Shown piece by piece: positions 47,915-57,065 of a stretch of 64,000 bases of DNA. Position numbers and translations under genes: made by a program. The DNA comes from Dyadobacter flavalbus (lineage in GTDB: Bacteria; Bacteroidota; Bacteroidia; Cytophagales; Spirosomataceae): the NCBI RefSeq assembly GCF_006149045.1, contig NZ_VBSN01000027.1, positions 620,001-684,000 of the forward strand, read 5' to 3'. The first letter of the stretch is position 1, and each line of letters starts with the position of its first letter. The notes under the pieces were generated by a model. That model was not told the DNA's origin. It worked only from the letters and a program-made list of their open reading frames with translations, and made no database searches.

Positions 47915-50509
47915 ATGAACCTTGTGAAAAATTTGAATAAACCATTAGCACATCTTAAAGGTACTCTGGCCGTGTTGATGCTTTGCTGCTGTTTCTCGGC
48001 ACATGCACAGCGTGTTGGCCTGGGCGCTTCCACAAAGCCTGCTGCGCCGGTGGCCAATATGGGAATTGACCCGGCAAACCCTAAGGAATATACCATAGCG
48101 GAAGTAACGGTTTCAGGAACGCAGTTTCTGGATCCGAATTCCATGATTTCCATTTCCGGACTGAAACCGGGAGATAAAATCAGGATTCCGGGGCCGGCTG
48201 TAACTTCATCCATCAAACGTATGATGGATTTCGGAACGCTTGATGATGTGGAAATCTTGGCTACCAAAATTCAGGAAGAGAAGGTATGGCTTAACATTCA
48301 TATCAAGGAAAGGCCAAGGCTTTACAAAGTATCTTTTTCAGGAATACGCAAAGGGGAAAGAGAAACGCTGAACGACAAGGTAAAACTGATCAAAGGAAGA
48401 GTAATAACACCGACGGTCATTAAAAATACCCAGCTTGTCATCAAGAAATACTATATGGATAAAGGTTTCTACAACACCAAAGTGAAGGTGCTGCAGATTC
48501 CGGATTCGACAAGAGGACAGGCGACGCTGAACTTTACAATAACGAAGGGCAAAAAAGTTAAGATTGAAAAAATCAATATTGAGGGAAATACGGCGATAAG
48601 TGATAAAATACTTAAACGCAAGATGAAAGGAACGAAGCAGAAAAGAATCGGCCGGCTTTTCAATCCTTCCAAATACATTCCCAAAAAATACGATGAAGAC
48701 AAGGAAAAGCTGATTGCATATTACCGCAAAAACGGTTACCGGGATGCTACCATAGAATTCGATTCAATCCGTAATGGCGATGAAACCATAAGCATTGACC
48801 TGAAAGTGGATGAAGGTTCCAAATACTTTTACCGTGATATAACCTGGTCTGGAAATTATCTTTATACGTCCAAATACCTTGGTGAAAGGCTCGGTATCAA
48901 AAAAGGGGATGTTTATAATCCGGAAGAACTTGACAAGAAGATCAACGGTATTCCCGGAGGAGATGTGAGCTCCATTTATATGGACGATGGTTATCTGTAT
49001 TTCCGGATCGAGCCGACTGAAAAAGCCGTTGAGGGTGATTCAATTGATGTTGAACTCCGGATGTTTGAAGGAAAACAGGCAACAATCAACCGCATTCTGC
49101 TGAACGGAAATACCAAAACCAGCGACCGCGTTGTGTTAAGGGAACTTTTTACATTGCCTGGACAGAAATTCAGCAAGACGGAAATTATCAATACGCAGCG
49201 TCAGTTGTCCCAGATGGGCTATTTTGATCCTGAGAAAATCCAGATCAATCCGATCCCGAATCAGGCAGACGGAACGGTTGATATTGAATATACCGTAGAG
49301 GAAAAACCTTCTGACCAGATTGAATTGTCCGGTGGATGGGGTGGTTACATCGGTTTTGTAGGAACGCTTGGTTTGGTATTCAATAACTTCTCTTTGAAAA
49401 ATATCCCGAATCGTGAAACATGGAGACCTTTGCCTTCCGGCGACGGACAAAAACTTTCATTGCGTTTTCAGGCAAACGGTAAGCAATACCAGACGTATTC
49501 GCTTTCATTCAGCGAGCCGTGGCTTGGAGGAAAAAAACCGATCAACTTCGGTGTTTCCCTTCAGCGTACTGTTTACAGAATGACAGATTATAATTCTATT
49601 TACACAACCGGGCTGAATGGCGGAGGCCTGAACTACCGCGGCGGATATTTCAACAATGGAATTACCTTATCGCTTGGCCGCCGTCTTAAAGAACCGGATC
49701 GTAACCTTGTGATGACGCACTCGCTTTCATATCAGCGGTACAGGCTGGATGATCTGGATATTTTCAGGATCGGATACAGCAACGGTGTGTCAAATAACAT
49801 TTCGTTTAATACCACCATTTCGAGGAACACGCTAAGTGATTTCCAGTTTCCGAGAAGCGGAAGCAATATTTCTTTAAGCGGAACATTTACGCCGCCTTAT
49901 TCAGCTTTAAGGAAAAAGGATTTTGTAGACAAAACCGATACTTACCGCTGGGTTGAATACCATAAATGGATGTTTGATGCCAGTTACTATGCAACAATTA
50001 CCGGAAAGCTTGTGTTAAGTGCACGTACGCACATGGGTTTCCTGGGCGCATACGGCGACAAAGTAGGGTACAGCCCGTTCGGACGTTTTATTGTGGGTGG
50101 TTCCGGACTTGCCGGTCAGGGTTCGTTCTCGCTGGCTGACCAGGATATCATCGGCCTTCGCGGTTATCAGGATCAGAAAGTGGGCCCTTTGGCAGCAAAC
50201 GGTTATCCGGCATCCGGTGGCGGTATTGTTTATAACAAGTATGTAATGGAACTTCGTTATCCGGTTTCACTAAACCCGCAGGCAACGATATTTATTCTCG
50301 GATTTGCCGAAGGCGGTAACAACTGGGGAACATATAAGGAGTTTAACCCGTTTGATCTTAAGCGTTCTGCGGGTGTCGGTGCTCGTATTTTTATGCCGGC
50401 GTTCGGTCTGCTGGGAATCGACTGGGGATACGGATTTGACAGAATACAAGGCGAGTCGAAACGAAGCGGTCCTCAGTTCCATTTTACCATTGGACAACAG
50501 ATCAGATAA
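47915..50509 (+). CDS. bamA: Outer membrane protein assembly factor BamA
   Basis: 864 residues. The signal peptide ends near HAQRVG. POTRA domains follow (about 50-460; ITKGKKVKIEKINIEGNTAI and GKQATINRILLNGNTKTSDR are POTRA starts), then an Omp85 barrel with QLRYP-like MELRYPVSLNP and the C-terminal GPQFHFTIGQQIR. It inserts beta-barrel proteins into the outer membrane. It lies between uppS and two Skp-type chaperone genes, the usual Bacteroidota arrangement. Confidence 0.95.
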   Translation: MNLVKNLNKPLAHLKGTLAVLMLCCCFSAHAQRVGLGASTKPAAPVANMGIDPANPKEYTIAEVTVSGTQFLDPNSMISISGLKPGDKIRIPGPAVTSSIKRMMDFGTLDDVEILATKIQEEKVWLNIHIKERPRLYKVSFSGIRKGERETLNDKVKLIKGRVITPTVIKNTQLVIKKYYMDKGFYNTKVKVLQIPDSTRGQATLNFTITKGKKVKIEKINIEGNTAISDKILKRKMKGTKQKRIGRLFNPSKYIPKKYDEDKEKLIAYYRKNGYRDATIEFDSIRNGDETISIDLKVDEGSKYFYRDITWSGNYLYTSKYLGERLGIKKGDVYNPEELDKKINGIPGGDVSSIYMDDGYLYFRIEPTEKAVEGDSIDVELRMFEGKQATINRILLNGNTKTSDRVVLRELFTLPGQKFSKTEIINTQRQLSQMGYFDPEKIQINPIPNQADGTVDIEYTVEEKPSDQIELSGGWGGYIGFVGTLGLVFNNFSLKNIPNRETWRPLPSGDGQKLSLRFQANGKQYQTYSLSFSEPWLGGKKPINFGVSLQRTVYRMTDYNSIYTTGLNGGGLNYRGGYFNNGITLSLGRRLKEPDRNLVMTHSLSYQRYRLDDLDIFRIGYSNGVSNNISFNTTISRNTLSDFQFPRSGSNISLSGTFTPPYSALRKKDFVDKTDTYRWVEYHKWMFDASYYATITGKLVLSARTHMGFLGAYGDKVGYSPFGRFIVGGSGLAGQGSFSLADQDIIGLRGYQDQKVGPLAANGYPASGGGIVYNKYVMELRYPVSLNPQATIFILGFAEGGNNWGTYKEFNPFDLKRSAGVGARIFMPAFGLLGIDWGYGFDRIQGESKRSGPQFHFTIGQQIR

Positions 50510-50561
50510 TATCCGGGCCAGAAGTTTCGTTAAGAAGTTTGCAAATTGTTACCTCTCTGCC

Positions 50562-51203
50562 ATGAAGAAGTTTTTTATTTTACTAGTTTTGTCAATTCTA
50601 TGTGGATCAGCGTCATGGGCGCAGAAAATTGGTTATACCGACATGGAATTTATAACCAGTAAAATGCCTGAGTATCAGTTGGCCCAAACGGAAATGAAGA
50701 AGTTTTCCGAAAAGTGGGCAAAAGAAATTCAGGATAAATTTGCTGAAATAGACCGGATGCAGCGGGCTTATATGGCCGAAGAAATTCTGCTGACTGAAGA
50801 TCTGAAAAGAACAAGGCAAAATGAAATAAAGGAAAAAGAACTGGAAGCCGGAGAATACAACAGTAAAATCTTTGGTATGGAAGGTTTACTTTTTCAGAAG
50901 AAGAAAGAACTGATGAAACCTGTTCTTGAAAAAGTGCAGAGAGCAGTAACCAAGGTTTGCAGCCAGCGGCGTCTTGACTTTATGTTTGATAAATCCAGCG
51001 ACATCGGTATGCTCTACACAAATCCCAAACACGATTATTCGGATTATGTAATGGAAGAACTGGGGATTGATCCCAAGAACAACAAATCCGGAAATGAAGA
51101 AAAGGTAAGCAGAACAGATGAACCGGAACAGACACAGACAAAAGTACCAACACCAACACAGAACTCACCAAAACAAAAAAGTAGAACCAGTAAACTTAAA
51201 TAA
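50562..51203 (+). CDS. OmpH/Skp family periplasmic chaperone, first copy
   Basis: 213 residues from the ATG at 50562, which gives a clean signal peptide (FFILLVLSILCGSASWA); longer in-frame starts lie inside bamA and are rejected. The OmpH domain has IGYTDMEFITSKMPEYQLAQ and a long coiled coil, as in Skp, which holds unfolded outer membrane proteins. A Glu/Thr/Pro/Lys-rich tail of about 40 residues follows. It lies 52 bases after bamA and 11 before a second family member. Confidence 0.9.
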   Translation: MKKFFILLVLSILCGSASWAQKIGYTDMEFITSKMPEYQLAQTEMKKFSEKWAKEIQDKFAEIDRMQRAYMAEEILLTEDLKRTRQNEIKEKELEAGEYNSKIFGMEGLLFQKKKELMKPVLEKVQRAVTKVCSQRRLDFMFDKSSDIGMLYTNPKHDYSDYVMEELGIDPKNNKSGNEEKVSRTDEPEQTQTKVPTPTQNSPKQKSRTSKLK

Positions 51204-51214
51204 GTAACAAAGCA

Positions 51215-51868
51215 ATGAAACAACGATTGATAGCTTTTATGGTCTTGATGGCCATTGTCACAACTCCTCTTTTAGCTCAAACAACCCCTGCAAGCGGACT
51301 TACAAAAATCGGTTATACAAATGTTGATTATGTAATCAGCAAACTTCCCGAAAGCAAAGTAATGCAGAATCAGCTGGAAGTTACAAAGGCGCAGTTGGAC
51401 AAAGCACTGGGAGAGACATATAAAGAAGCACAGGAAAAATATGAAGCGTACCAAAAAAACGGTGCGAACATGACTGATGTAATCCGTGCGGACAAAGAAA
51501 AGGAATTGCAGAATCTGCAGACCAGAATTCAGGAAATGCAGAACAACGCACAGACTTCTCTGCAAACCAAGCAACAGCAACTTCTGGAACCGATCCTGAC
51601 AAAAGTGAACAACGCCATTCAGGAAGTTGGTAAAGAAAGCGGTTTCCTTTACATCCTGAACATGGATGCAGGACAGGGAACAACACCGATCATCTTGTTT
51701 GCAGCATCGGAAGAAAACAATGCAACCAACCTGATCCTGAGAAAACTGGGTGTAGATCCTGACAAAGTAGAGGCAGCAGCACCAGCAGCAACTGCACCGG
51801 CAAAGCCGGCAACTACTCCGGCAACAACAGCTCCGGCTACATCTACAACAACGCCTAAGAAAAAATAA
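51215..51868 (+). CDS. OmpH/Skp family periplasmic chaperone, second copy
   Basis: 217 residues. Signal peptide (ending near TTPLLAQ), OmpH domain with KIGYTNVDYVISKLPESKVM and coiled coil, then an Ala/Pro/Thr-rich tail (TAPAKPATTPATTAPA) ending in lysines. It is a tandem paralogue of the preceding gene and completes the uppS-bamA-skp-skp operon, which ends at a strong terminator. Confidence 0.92.
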   Translation: MKQRLIAFMVLMAIVTTPLLAQTTPASGLTKIGYTNVDYVISKLPESKVMQNQLEVTKAQLDKALGETYKEAQEKYEAYQKNGANMTDVIRADKEKELQNLQTRIQEMQNNAQTSLQTKQQQLLEPILTKVNNAIQEVGKESGFLYILNMDAGQGTTPIILFAASEENNATNLILRKLGVDPDKVEAAAPAATAPAKPATTPATTAPATSTTTPKKK

Positions 51869-51887
51869 ACAAAGGCGTATTGAACTT

Positions 51888-51934
51888 AAAATACCGGAGA
51901 GCAGTCATTGATCAGGCTGCTCTCCGGTATTTTT
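51888..51934 (+). terminator. Terminator of the uppS-bamA-skp-skp operon
   Basis: Perfect 17-bp stem (AAAATACCGGAGAGCAG with its complement at 51918-51934) and a 12-13 base loop, ending in a T run. Confidence 0.93.
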
Positions 51935-52059
51935 GCTTTGTAGCAGATTGTATAAAGGTAAGGCCCTGTTTTGACAGGAAGCATTTCTTTTAAGGGGAAA
52001 TCTTTTCCGGGCCGGATTTCAATTTTTAAGTAATCACAATGCTTTTATATAGGATTTGT

Positions 52060-52067
52060 TAGTTTTG
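52060..52067 (+). promoter_or_regulatory. -7 box of the exported-protein gene
   Basis: TAGTTTTG, an exact TAnnTTTG, 52 bases before the ATG at 52120. No -33 match at 19-base spacing. Confidence 0.55.
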
Positions 52068-52119
52068 CGTTAAGATCAAAGTATTCTTCACCCTTAGAAT
52101 TAATTATATTTTTTGCGTT

Positions 52120-53715
52120 ATGATTATCAAACACCTTCATAAAATACTGATACTTCTGACCACATTTCTTTTATTTACAAAGGTTCAGGGACAGGATAAT
52201 ATGAAAAGTTCTGTAGCCGGTCCTTTACAAATTATTTTTCCGGCCGAAACCGACTGGAATGTATTGCAAGAGGGAAAAGAAATCAATTTTCATTTACAGA
52301 CAAAAGGTGGGAAAAGCGATTCCGTTACTTACAGCATCAGCAGCGGGCAGATCAAGGAAATGAGTTTTGATTCAGCGGGACATTTTGTGTGGACGCCTTC
52401 CTTTGATATAGCGGACCGTATCAATACTTCGAAATCATTCCCGATTGTGTTTGAGGCGCAGACTTCTTCCGGTGAAAGTGCTTCGCGCGAAGTCGTGTTC
52501 AAGGTAATGCATGTAAACCGCGCTCCTCAGGTTGATGAGCTTAAACCGTTTTATGTGCAGTACAAAACTCAGAATATTTATAAAATAGATATAGGATCCA
52601 TTCGCGACCCAGATGGCGATCCCATTGTATTTATCCCGATTCTGGAGGAAATGCCGGAAGGAATGAAGCTTACTGCTGCCGGAGAAATTATATGGGAACC
52701 TTCAACGAATCAGTTCAGCACACTGAAAAAAAGTCCCAGATATATAGAATTCTATGTGGAAGACCAGCCTTCAAAGGCAAGGGCAAAAGGCCGTCTGAAG
52801 CTGGATATCACGCAAATGGACCTTGCGCCTGATTTTACGATCATACCTCAGAATTCGGTTATAAACAGTGCTGAAAACAACCGGATCAACCTGAGATTTA
52901 CATTGTCCGATCCAAACGGAGAAGACGATATTGTTACTTTCAACTTTATTTCCGAAAACAAGAAAGTGCCTTCCGAAGCATTGGTGAAGAATACAGCTAC
53001 AAGCTATGAATTCATTTGGGAGCCGGGTTATAATTTTGTTAAAGATCCGTTTGATACGCTGGCTTTTAACATTACTTTTTATGTACTGGACAAAGCGCAG
53101 AATAAAAAAGAGCGCACGGTCCATTTTGTAATCAAGAATACAGTGGATGAAAGTGTGCGTGACAACTATGTTTATAATTTGTACCGCGGTGCTTTGGTAA
53201 ATGCCTGGGGACTTCTGGAACAAATGACAGAGAAAGAAGGAGAATTGAAAAAGGCTTATTCCAAAGCTAAAAAAGGCAAAAGAAGCCGTTCTCTATTGAA
53301 TGCTTCGCTTGGTGCAACAACCGGTCTGGCGCCGGTAGTTGCAACGGATCAGAATGTAAGAGGTTACATCACTACAATCGGTGGAACAACGGTGGCAACG
53401 GTCGGAACGCTGGAAGCAACCGAAGTAATCGGTAAATCCGTTAACGGGTTACTGGACCGGTTCAATTATGTCATGCAGAAAAAGAATGAACTTCAGAACA
53501 AAGGAGATGTATTCGCAAGAGAGTATTCACAGAAATCGGCAAGACGACAGCCGGACTTTATCCGCAAACTCGATGAATTCAAGTCTCTGATGAATCTGAG
53601 CGGTTTGGTTGCGCTGGAACTGGATGCAAACTGGGAAAACAAAAAAGAAGCTACGGACACCGCAATCAAGAAGGCCTTCAAGGATTTTATTCCGCTGACC
53701 AAGGATGACAATTAG
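52120..53715 (+). CDS. Exported protein with Ig/cadherin-like domains, unknown function
   Basis: 531 residues. Signal peptide (ILILLTTFLLFTKVQGQ), then two or three beta-sandwich segments of the putative-Ig/cadherin type (about 35-350): DSAGHFVWTPSFDIAD, DIGSIRDPDGDPIVFIP with AAGEIIWEPSTNQF, and LSDPNGEDDIVTF with EFIWEPGYNF. The last third (about 360-531) is helical, with a Gly/Thr/Ala-rich stretch (TTIGGTTVATVGTLEATEV) and Lys-rich coils. I recognise no characterised homologue. It has its own promoter and shares a terminator with lspA. Confidence 0.75.
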   Translation: MIIKHLHKILILLTTFLLFTKVQGQDNMKSSVAGPLQIIFPAETDWNVLQEGKEINFHLQTKGGKSDSVTYSISSGQIKEMSFDSAGHFVWTPSFDIADRINTSKSFPIVFEAQTSSGESASREVVFKVMHVNRAPQVDELKPFYVQYKTQNIYKIDIGSIRDPDGDPIVFIPILEEMPEGMKLTAAGEIIWEPSTNQFSTLKKSPRYIEFYVEDQPSKARAKGRLKLDITQMDLAPDFTIIPQNSVINSAENNRINLRFTLSDPNGEDDIVTFNFISENKKVPSEALVKNTATSYEFIWEPGYNFVKDPFDTLAFNITFYVLDKAQNKKERTVHFVIKNTVDESVRDNYVYNLYRGALVNAWGLLEQMTEKEGELKKAYSKAKKGKRSRSLLNASLGATTGLAPVVATDQNVRGYITTIGGTTVATVGTLEATEVIGKSVNGLLDRFNYVMQKKNELQNKGDVFAREYSQKSARRQPDFIRKLDEFKSLMNLSGLVALELDANWENKKEATDTAIKKAFKDFIPLTKDDN

Positions 53716-53723
53716 GTTAAGGT

Positions 53724-53752
53724 AAAAAGAGAGCTTACAAGCTCTCTTTTTT
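53724..53752. terminator. Bidirectional terminator, exported protein gene and lspA
   Basis: AAAAAGAGAGCTT and its complement form an A/T-flanked stem with T runs on both sides. The lspA stop codon (53735-53737) lies in the loop region. Confidence 0.88.
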
Positions 53753-54478
53753 GTTTTCGTCGCTTTCGTTTTCTACGGCAGGAGTCGAAATCTGGGAAGG
53801 ATTGATCTGATCATCTGCGGCTGTTATTTGCTGGGATTCATCCTGCGAAACTTCGTCTTTATGCTCGTTATTATCTTCCTGTTCAGAATGGCTTCCCGTT
53901 GAATGAAAGCTGCCCTGAAAAATCAGAATGCTGCATACACCAATGAAAATACAGGAATCAGCAATGTTGAAAATCGGCGTGGAGTAATATTGCCCGCCCC
54001 AGACCGGAACCCAGTCCGGAATGAATCCTTCCCAGAAATCAACAAAAATCATATCTATAACCTGGCCGTGGAACCAGGGTGTCGGAGATCCGTATGGTGC
54101 ATTTTTTAACAAAACACCATAAAAAGTGCTGTCAATCACATTTCCGACAGCGCCGGCAAGGATCAGGGAAAGTGCCCAGAGCAAGCCTTTTGTAGCACCT
54201 GATCGGGCCAGATGTACAAGATACCAGCCAATTGCAAACATGGCAATAAGACGGAAAAGCGTAAGAAACAACTTGCCGTATTCATGTCCGAGCTGCATGC
54301 CGAAAGCCATGCCCGGATTAAGCACATAATGAAGTTTCAACCAGTTTCCAATCAGTGAAATCTGACCGGAAAACCCGGGTTCCATATAGTAATGAACCAA
54401 AAGCTTTGATGCCTGATCTATAATTATAAGCAGTAAACTCAGAAGTAAAAACGGGGCCGGATTTCTGGATTGATTCAT
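53735..54478 (-). CDS. lspA: Lipoprotein signal peptidase with acidic C-terminal tail
   Basis: 247 residues. Signal peptidase II cleaves prolipoproteins before the lipid-modified Cys in the inner membrane. Four membrane helices; the catalytic Asp pair is in AGAVGNVIDS and FNIADS. The core ends near residue 185. An extra 60 or so residues rich in Glu, Asp, Gln and Ser follow (E. coli LspA has 164 residues in all). Several lipoproteins in this window are its predicted substrates. Confidence 0.93.
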   Translation of the reverse strand: MNQSRNPAPFLLLSLLLIIIDQASKLLVHYYMEPGFSGQISLIGNWLKLHYVLNPGMAFGMQLGHEYGKLFLTLFRLIAMFAIGWYLVHLARSGATKGLLWALSLILAGAVGNVIDSTFYGVLLKNAPYGSPTPWFHGQVIDMIFVDFWEGFIPDWVPVWGGQYYSTPIFNIADSCIFIGVCSILIFQGSFHSTGSHSEQEDNNEHKDEVSQDESQQITAADDQINPSQISTPAVENESDENKKESL

Positions 54479-54527
54479 TCTGTTTTATAAACAATTGAAA
54501 TTTGATAACGCGAAAGTAATAAGATAG

Positions 54528-55730
54528 CTATAAAGAACCACTTCTCCTCCGCTTCAATTCACTTTTAACCAGCAAAAACTCACGGCTGCTCTGGCCTGCA
54601 ATGGATGTATTTTCTTCTGCACGGCGTATCAGATAAGGCAATACGGCATCAATCGGGCCGTAAGGTACGTATTTGGCAACATTATATCCGGCTTTGGCAA
54701 GATTGAAGGAAATGTTGTCGCTCATGCCGAGCAGCTGTGCAAACCAGATTCTGTTGTCATTCTGACTGATTCCCAGCTTTTTCATTTTCAGTGCGCAGTA
54801 CTGTGAGCTGTACTCATTGTGTGTGCCGAGGCATATGGAAATGTGCTCGACATGATCCAGACAGAAATCAATGGCGGAGTTATAATCTTTGTCCGTAGCC
54901 TCCTTTGTAGCATGAATCGGGTTGAAATATTCGTTTTCCCTGGCCCTTAGCTGCTCTTTTTCCATATAGGCACCTCTGACCAGCTTTCCGCCAAGGAAAT
55001 AGCCTTTCTGGCGCGCCATCAGAAAAGCCGTTTTCAATGCATCCAGCGTTTCATGGCGGTAAAGCTGATAAGTATTGTAAACAATTGCCTTTTCCTTGTT
55101 GTATTTCTGCATCATTTCATAGGCAAGATCATCGATGACACCCTGTATCCAGCTTTCTTCAGCATCAATAAAAATGCGTACATCTTTCTCTTTGGCATAA
55201 CTGCAGAGCCGTTCAATGCGCTGCCTGACCAGCGTATAGGCATTTTGTTCCTGCTCGGACAGGTGCTCGTCCCGCTGGATTTTTTCCAGAAGTTCCGCCG
55301 AGGCGATGCCCGTGACCTTGAATACAGAAAACGGGATTGTGTTTGATACCGAAGCCTTGTCAATGGTTTTCAGGATTTCCGCTGCCGTTGCTTCAAAGCT
55401 GGTTTCACTTTCTTCTCCTTCAACGGAATAATCCAGTATGGTTCCGATGCCTGAGTTGCCAAGCATTGCAATGGTGTCATCACAATCGTTAATCGTCTCA
55501 CCACCACAGAATTGTTCAAAAATGGTGATACGGATAAGATTTTTTATAGGTAAGTTGAGTTTTAGTGCAAGCTTTATAAAAAAAGTGCCTAAATTTACCA
55601 CTCGAGCCTGATTCATAAGGCTGAACAACCAGTAAGTTTTCCTGAGACTGTCGTCCGATTTGGATGCAAAAGCGACGGAAGTGTCTTCGAAAAATACAGG
55701 GATATGGTCTTTGGGTGAGAGATATGTCAT
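54528..55730 (-). CDS. Proline dehydrogenase
   Basis: 400 residues from the ATG at 55730 (MTYLSPKDHIPVFFED); the open frame extends 36 codons upstream, past a good -7 box, and is rejected. Oxidises proline to pyrroline-5-carboxylate with FAD, feeding electrons to the respiratory chain. Monofunctional type: motifs GGKLVRGAYMEKEQ, ICLGTHNE, QLLGMSDNISF and YVPYGPIDAVLPYLIRRAEEN (split at residues 353-373). The P5C dehydrogenase domain is absent and must be encoded elsewhere. Divergent from the DAHP synthase gene. Confidence 0.93.
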   Translation of the reverse strand: MTYLSPKDHIPVFFEDTSVAFASKSDDSLRKTYWLFSLMNQARVVNLGTFFIKLALKLNLPIKNLIRITIFEQFCGGETINDCDDTIAMLGNSGIGTILDYSVEGEESETSFEATAAEILKTIDKASVSNTIPFSVFKVTGIASAELLEKIQRDEHLSEQEQNAYTLVRQRIERLCSYAKEKDVRIFIDAEESWIQGVIDDLAYEMMQKYNKEKAIVYNTYQLYRHETLDALKTAFLMARQKGYFLGGKLVRGAYMEKEQLRARENEYFNPIHATKEATDKDYNSAIDFCLDHVEHISICLGTHNEYSSQYCALKMKKLGISQNDNRIWFAQLLGMSDNISFNLAKAGYNVAKYVPYGPIDAVLPYLIRRAEENTSIAGQSSREFLLVKSELKRRRSGSL

Positions 55731-55823
55731 TTTATTGAAAGTTTTTCTTACGTGAGCTTTTGTCGTAATTGTTAATTCACAATAAGAAATTAAAAGGCAC
55801 TTGAAGTTTTTGCTTTTAGATAT

Positions 55824-55831
55824 CAAATGTA
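55824..55831 (-). promoter_or_regulatory. -7 box of proline dehydrogenase
   Basis: TACATTTG on the minus strand, 93 bases upstream of the chosen start. It falls inside the longer open frame, which supports the downstream start. Confidence 0.5.
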
Positions 55832-55909
55832 CGGTCAATCCCAGAAATACACATAATACCGGATCAAAATATTACAGTTATCAATTTTTATTAAGGACAG
55901 TTTTTGAAT

Positions 55910-57004
55910 ATGAATGCTTCTTTAGATATCCTTCCGTTAAGCAGTTGGATCAATACCGAAGGTAAGCCTTTGGTAATCGCCGGGCCTTGCAGTGCAGAGA
56001 CCGAAGAACAAATGTTGGAAACCGCAACCCAGATCAAGGAAGAAGGCTTTGCGCATGTGATCCGTGCGGGAATCTGGAAGCCGAGGACTCGTCCGGGTAG
56101 CTTTGAAGGTATGGGTGAAGCAGCTTTGCCATGGCTGCAGGCTGTTAAGAAACAGACAGGATTGCCCGTGGCGGTTGAAGTAGCAACGCCGCAGCATATT
56201 GAACTGGCATTGAAATACGGAGTGGATATTCTCTGGATTGGTGCGCGTACAACGGTGAACCCGTTCAATGTTCAGGAACTTGCTGATGCCCTGAAAGGAA
56301 TTGATGTTCCTGTTCTTGTAAAAAATCCGGTAAACCCTGACCTTCAGTTATGGGTTGGTGCGCTGGAACGCCTGAATCAGGCGGGTGTAAAAAAACTGGG
56401 TGCAATCCACCGCGGATTTTCAAACGCGCAGGAAACAAAGTTCCGTAACTCTCCGATGTGGAACATTGCCATTGAATTAAAGACTATTTTCCCTGAATTG
56501 CCTGTAATCGGTGATCCAAGCCACATGGCAGGAAAACGCGCTTATTTGTATGAACTGGCGCAACGCGCACTGGACTTGCACTATGACGGTCTGATTATCG
56601 AATCACACCGCGATCCGGACAAGGCATGGTCGGATGCTTCCCAGCAGTTAACGCCTGCTTCACTGAGCCAGATGCTGCATGACCTGCATGTCCGCAAGGA
56701 ATCCTACGGAAGCGATTACCAGTCACAACTGGAAATCATTCGCGGAAAAATAGACAACCTGGACCGCGAATTGCTAGAAACACTTGCTGCGCGTATGTCT
56801 TTCGTTGAAAAACTGGCTGAATACAAGCGTGACAATAACGTTGCTGCTTATCAAGTGGATCGTTTCCGCGAAGTACTGGAAACACGTGCCGGATGGGGAA
56901 AAAGCATGAATCTGTATCCGAACCTTGTTGACGAACTTTTCAAGCTTGTTCACATGGAATCCATCCGCAAGCAAACCGAAGTAATGAATCAAGTGAACGT
57001 ATAA
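55910..57004 (+). CDS. Bifunctional DAHP synthase / chorismate mutase
   Basis: 364 residues from the ATG at 55910 (a TTG two codons upstream is in frame). The N-terminal domain (about 1-260) is a type I-beta DAHP synthase related to KDO8P synthase: VIAGPCSAETEEQ, RAGIWKPRTRPGSFEG, GDPSHMAGKR and IIESHRDPDKAWSDA. It condenses PEP and erythrose 4-phosphate in the first shikimate step. The C-terminal domain (about 270-355) is an AroQ-type chorismate mutase (IIRGKIDNLDRELLETLAAR). Linking the two activities suggests feedback by prephenate or chorismate. Confidence 0.94.
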   Translation: MNASLDILPLSSWINTEGKPLVIAGPCSAETEEQMLETATQIKEEGFAHVIRAGIWKPRTRPGSFEGMGEAALPWLQAVKKQTGLPVAVEVATPQHIELALKYGVDILWIGARTTVNPFNVQELADALKGIDVPVLVKNPVNPDLQLWVGALERLNQAGVKKLGAIHRGFSNAQETKFRNSPMWNIAIELKTIFPELPVIGDPSHMAGKRAYLYELAQRALDLHYDGLIIESHRDPDKAWSDASQQLTPASLSQMLHDLHVRKESYGSDYQSQLEIIRGKIDNLDRELLETLAARMSFVEKLAEYKRDNNVAAYQVDRFREVLETRAGWGKSMNLYPNLVDELFKLVHMESIRKQTEVMNQVNV

Positions 57005-57027
57005 AGTTCATTTCATTAAAATATATC

Positions 57028-57060
57028 AGAGGCCGTTTCAAAAATACTGAAACGGCCTCT
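57028..57060. terminator. Bidirectional terminator between DAHP synthase and tdk
   Basis: AGAGGCCGTTTCA (57028-57040) and its complement (57048-57060) with a 7-base loop, then TTTGTTTT on the plus strand. It ends 5 bases before the end of the convergent tdk gene. Confidence 0.9.
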
Positions 57061-57065
57061 TTGTT

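Noticed and set aside
50304..50561. 86-codon N-terminal extension of the first Skp gene
   Set aside because: It overlaps the bamA 3' end in another frame; the ATG at 50562 gives a proper signal peptide.
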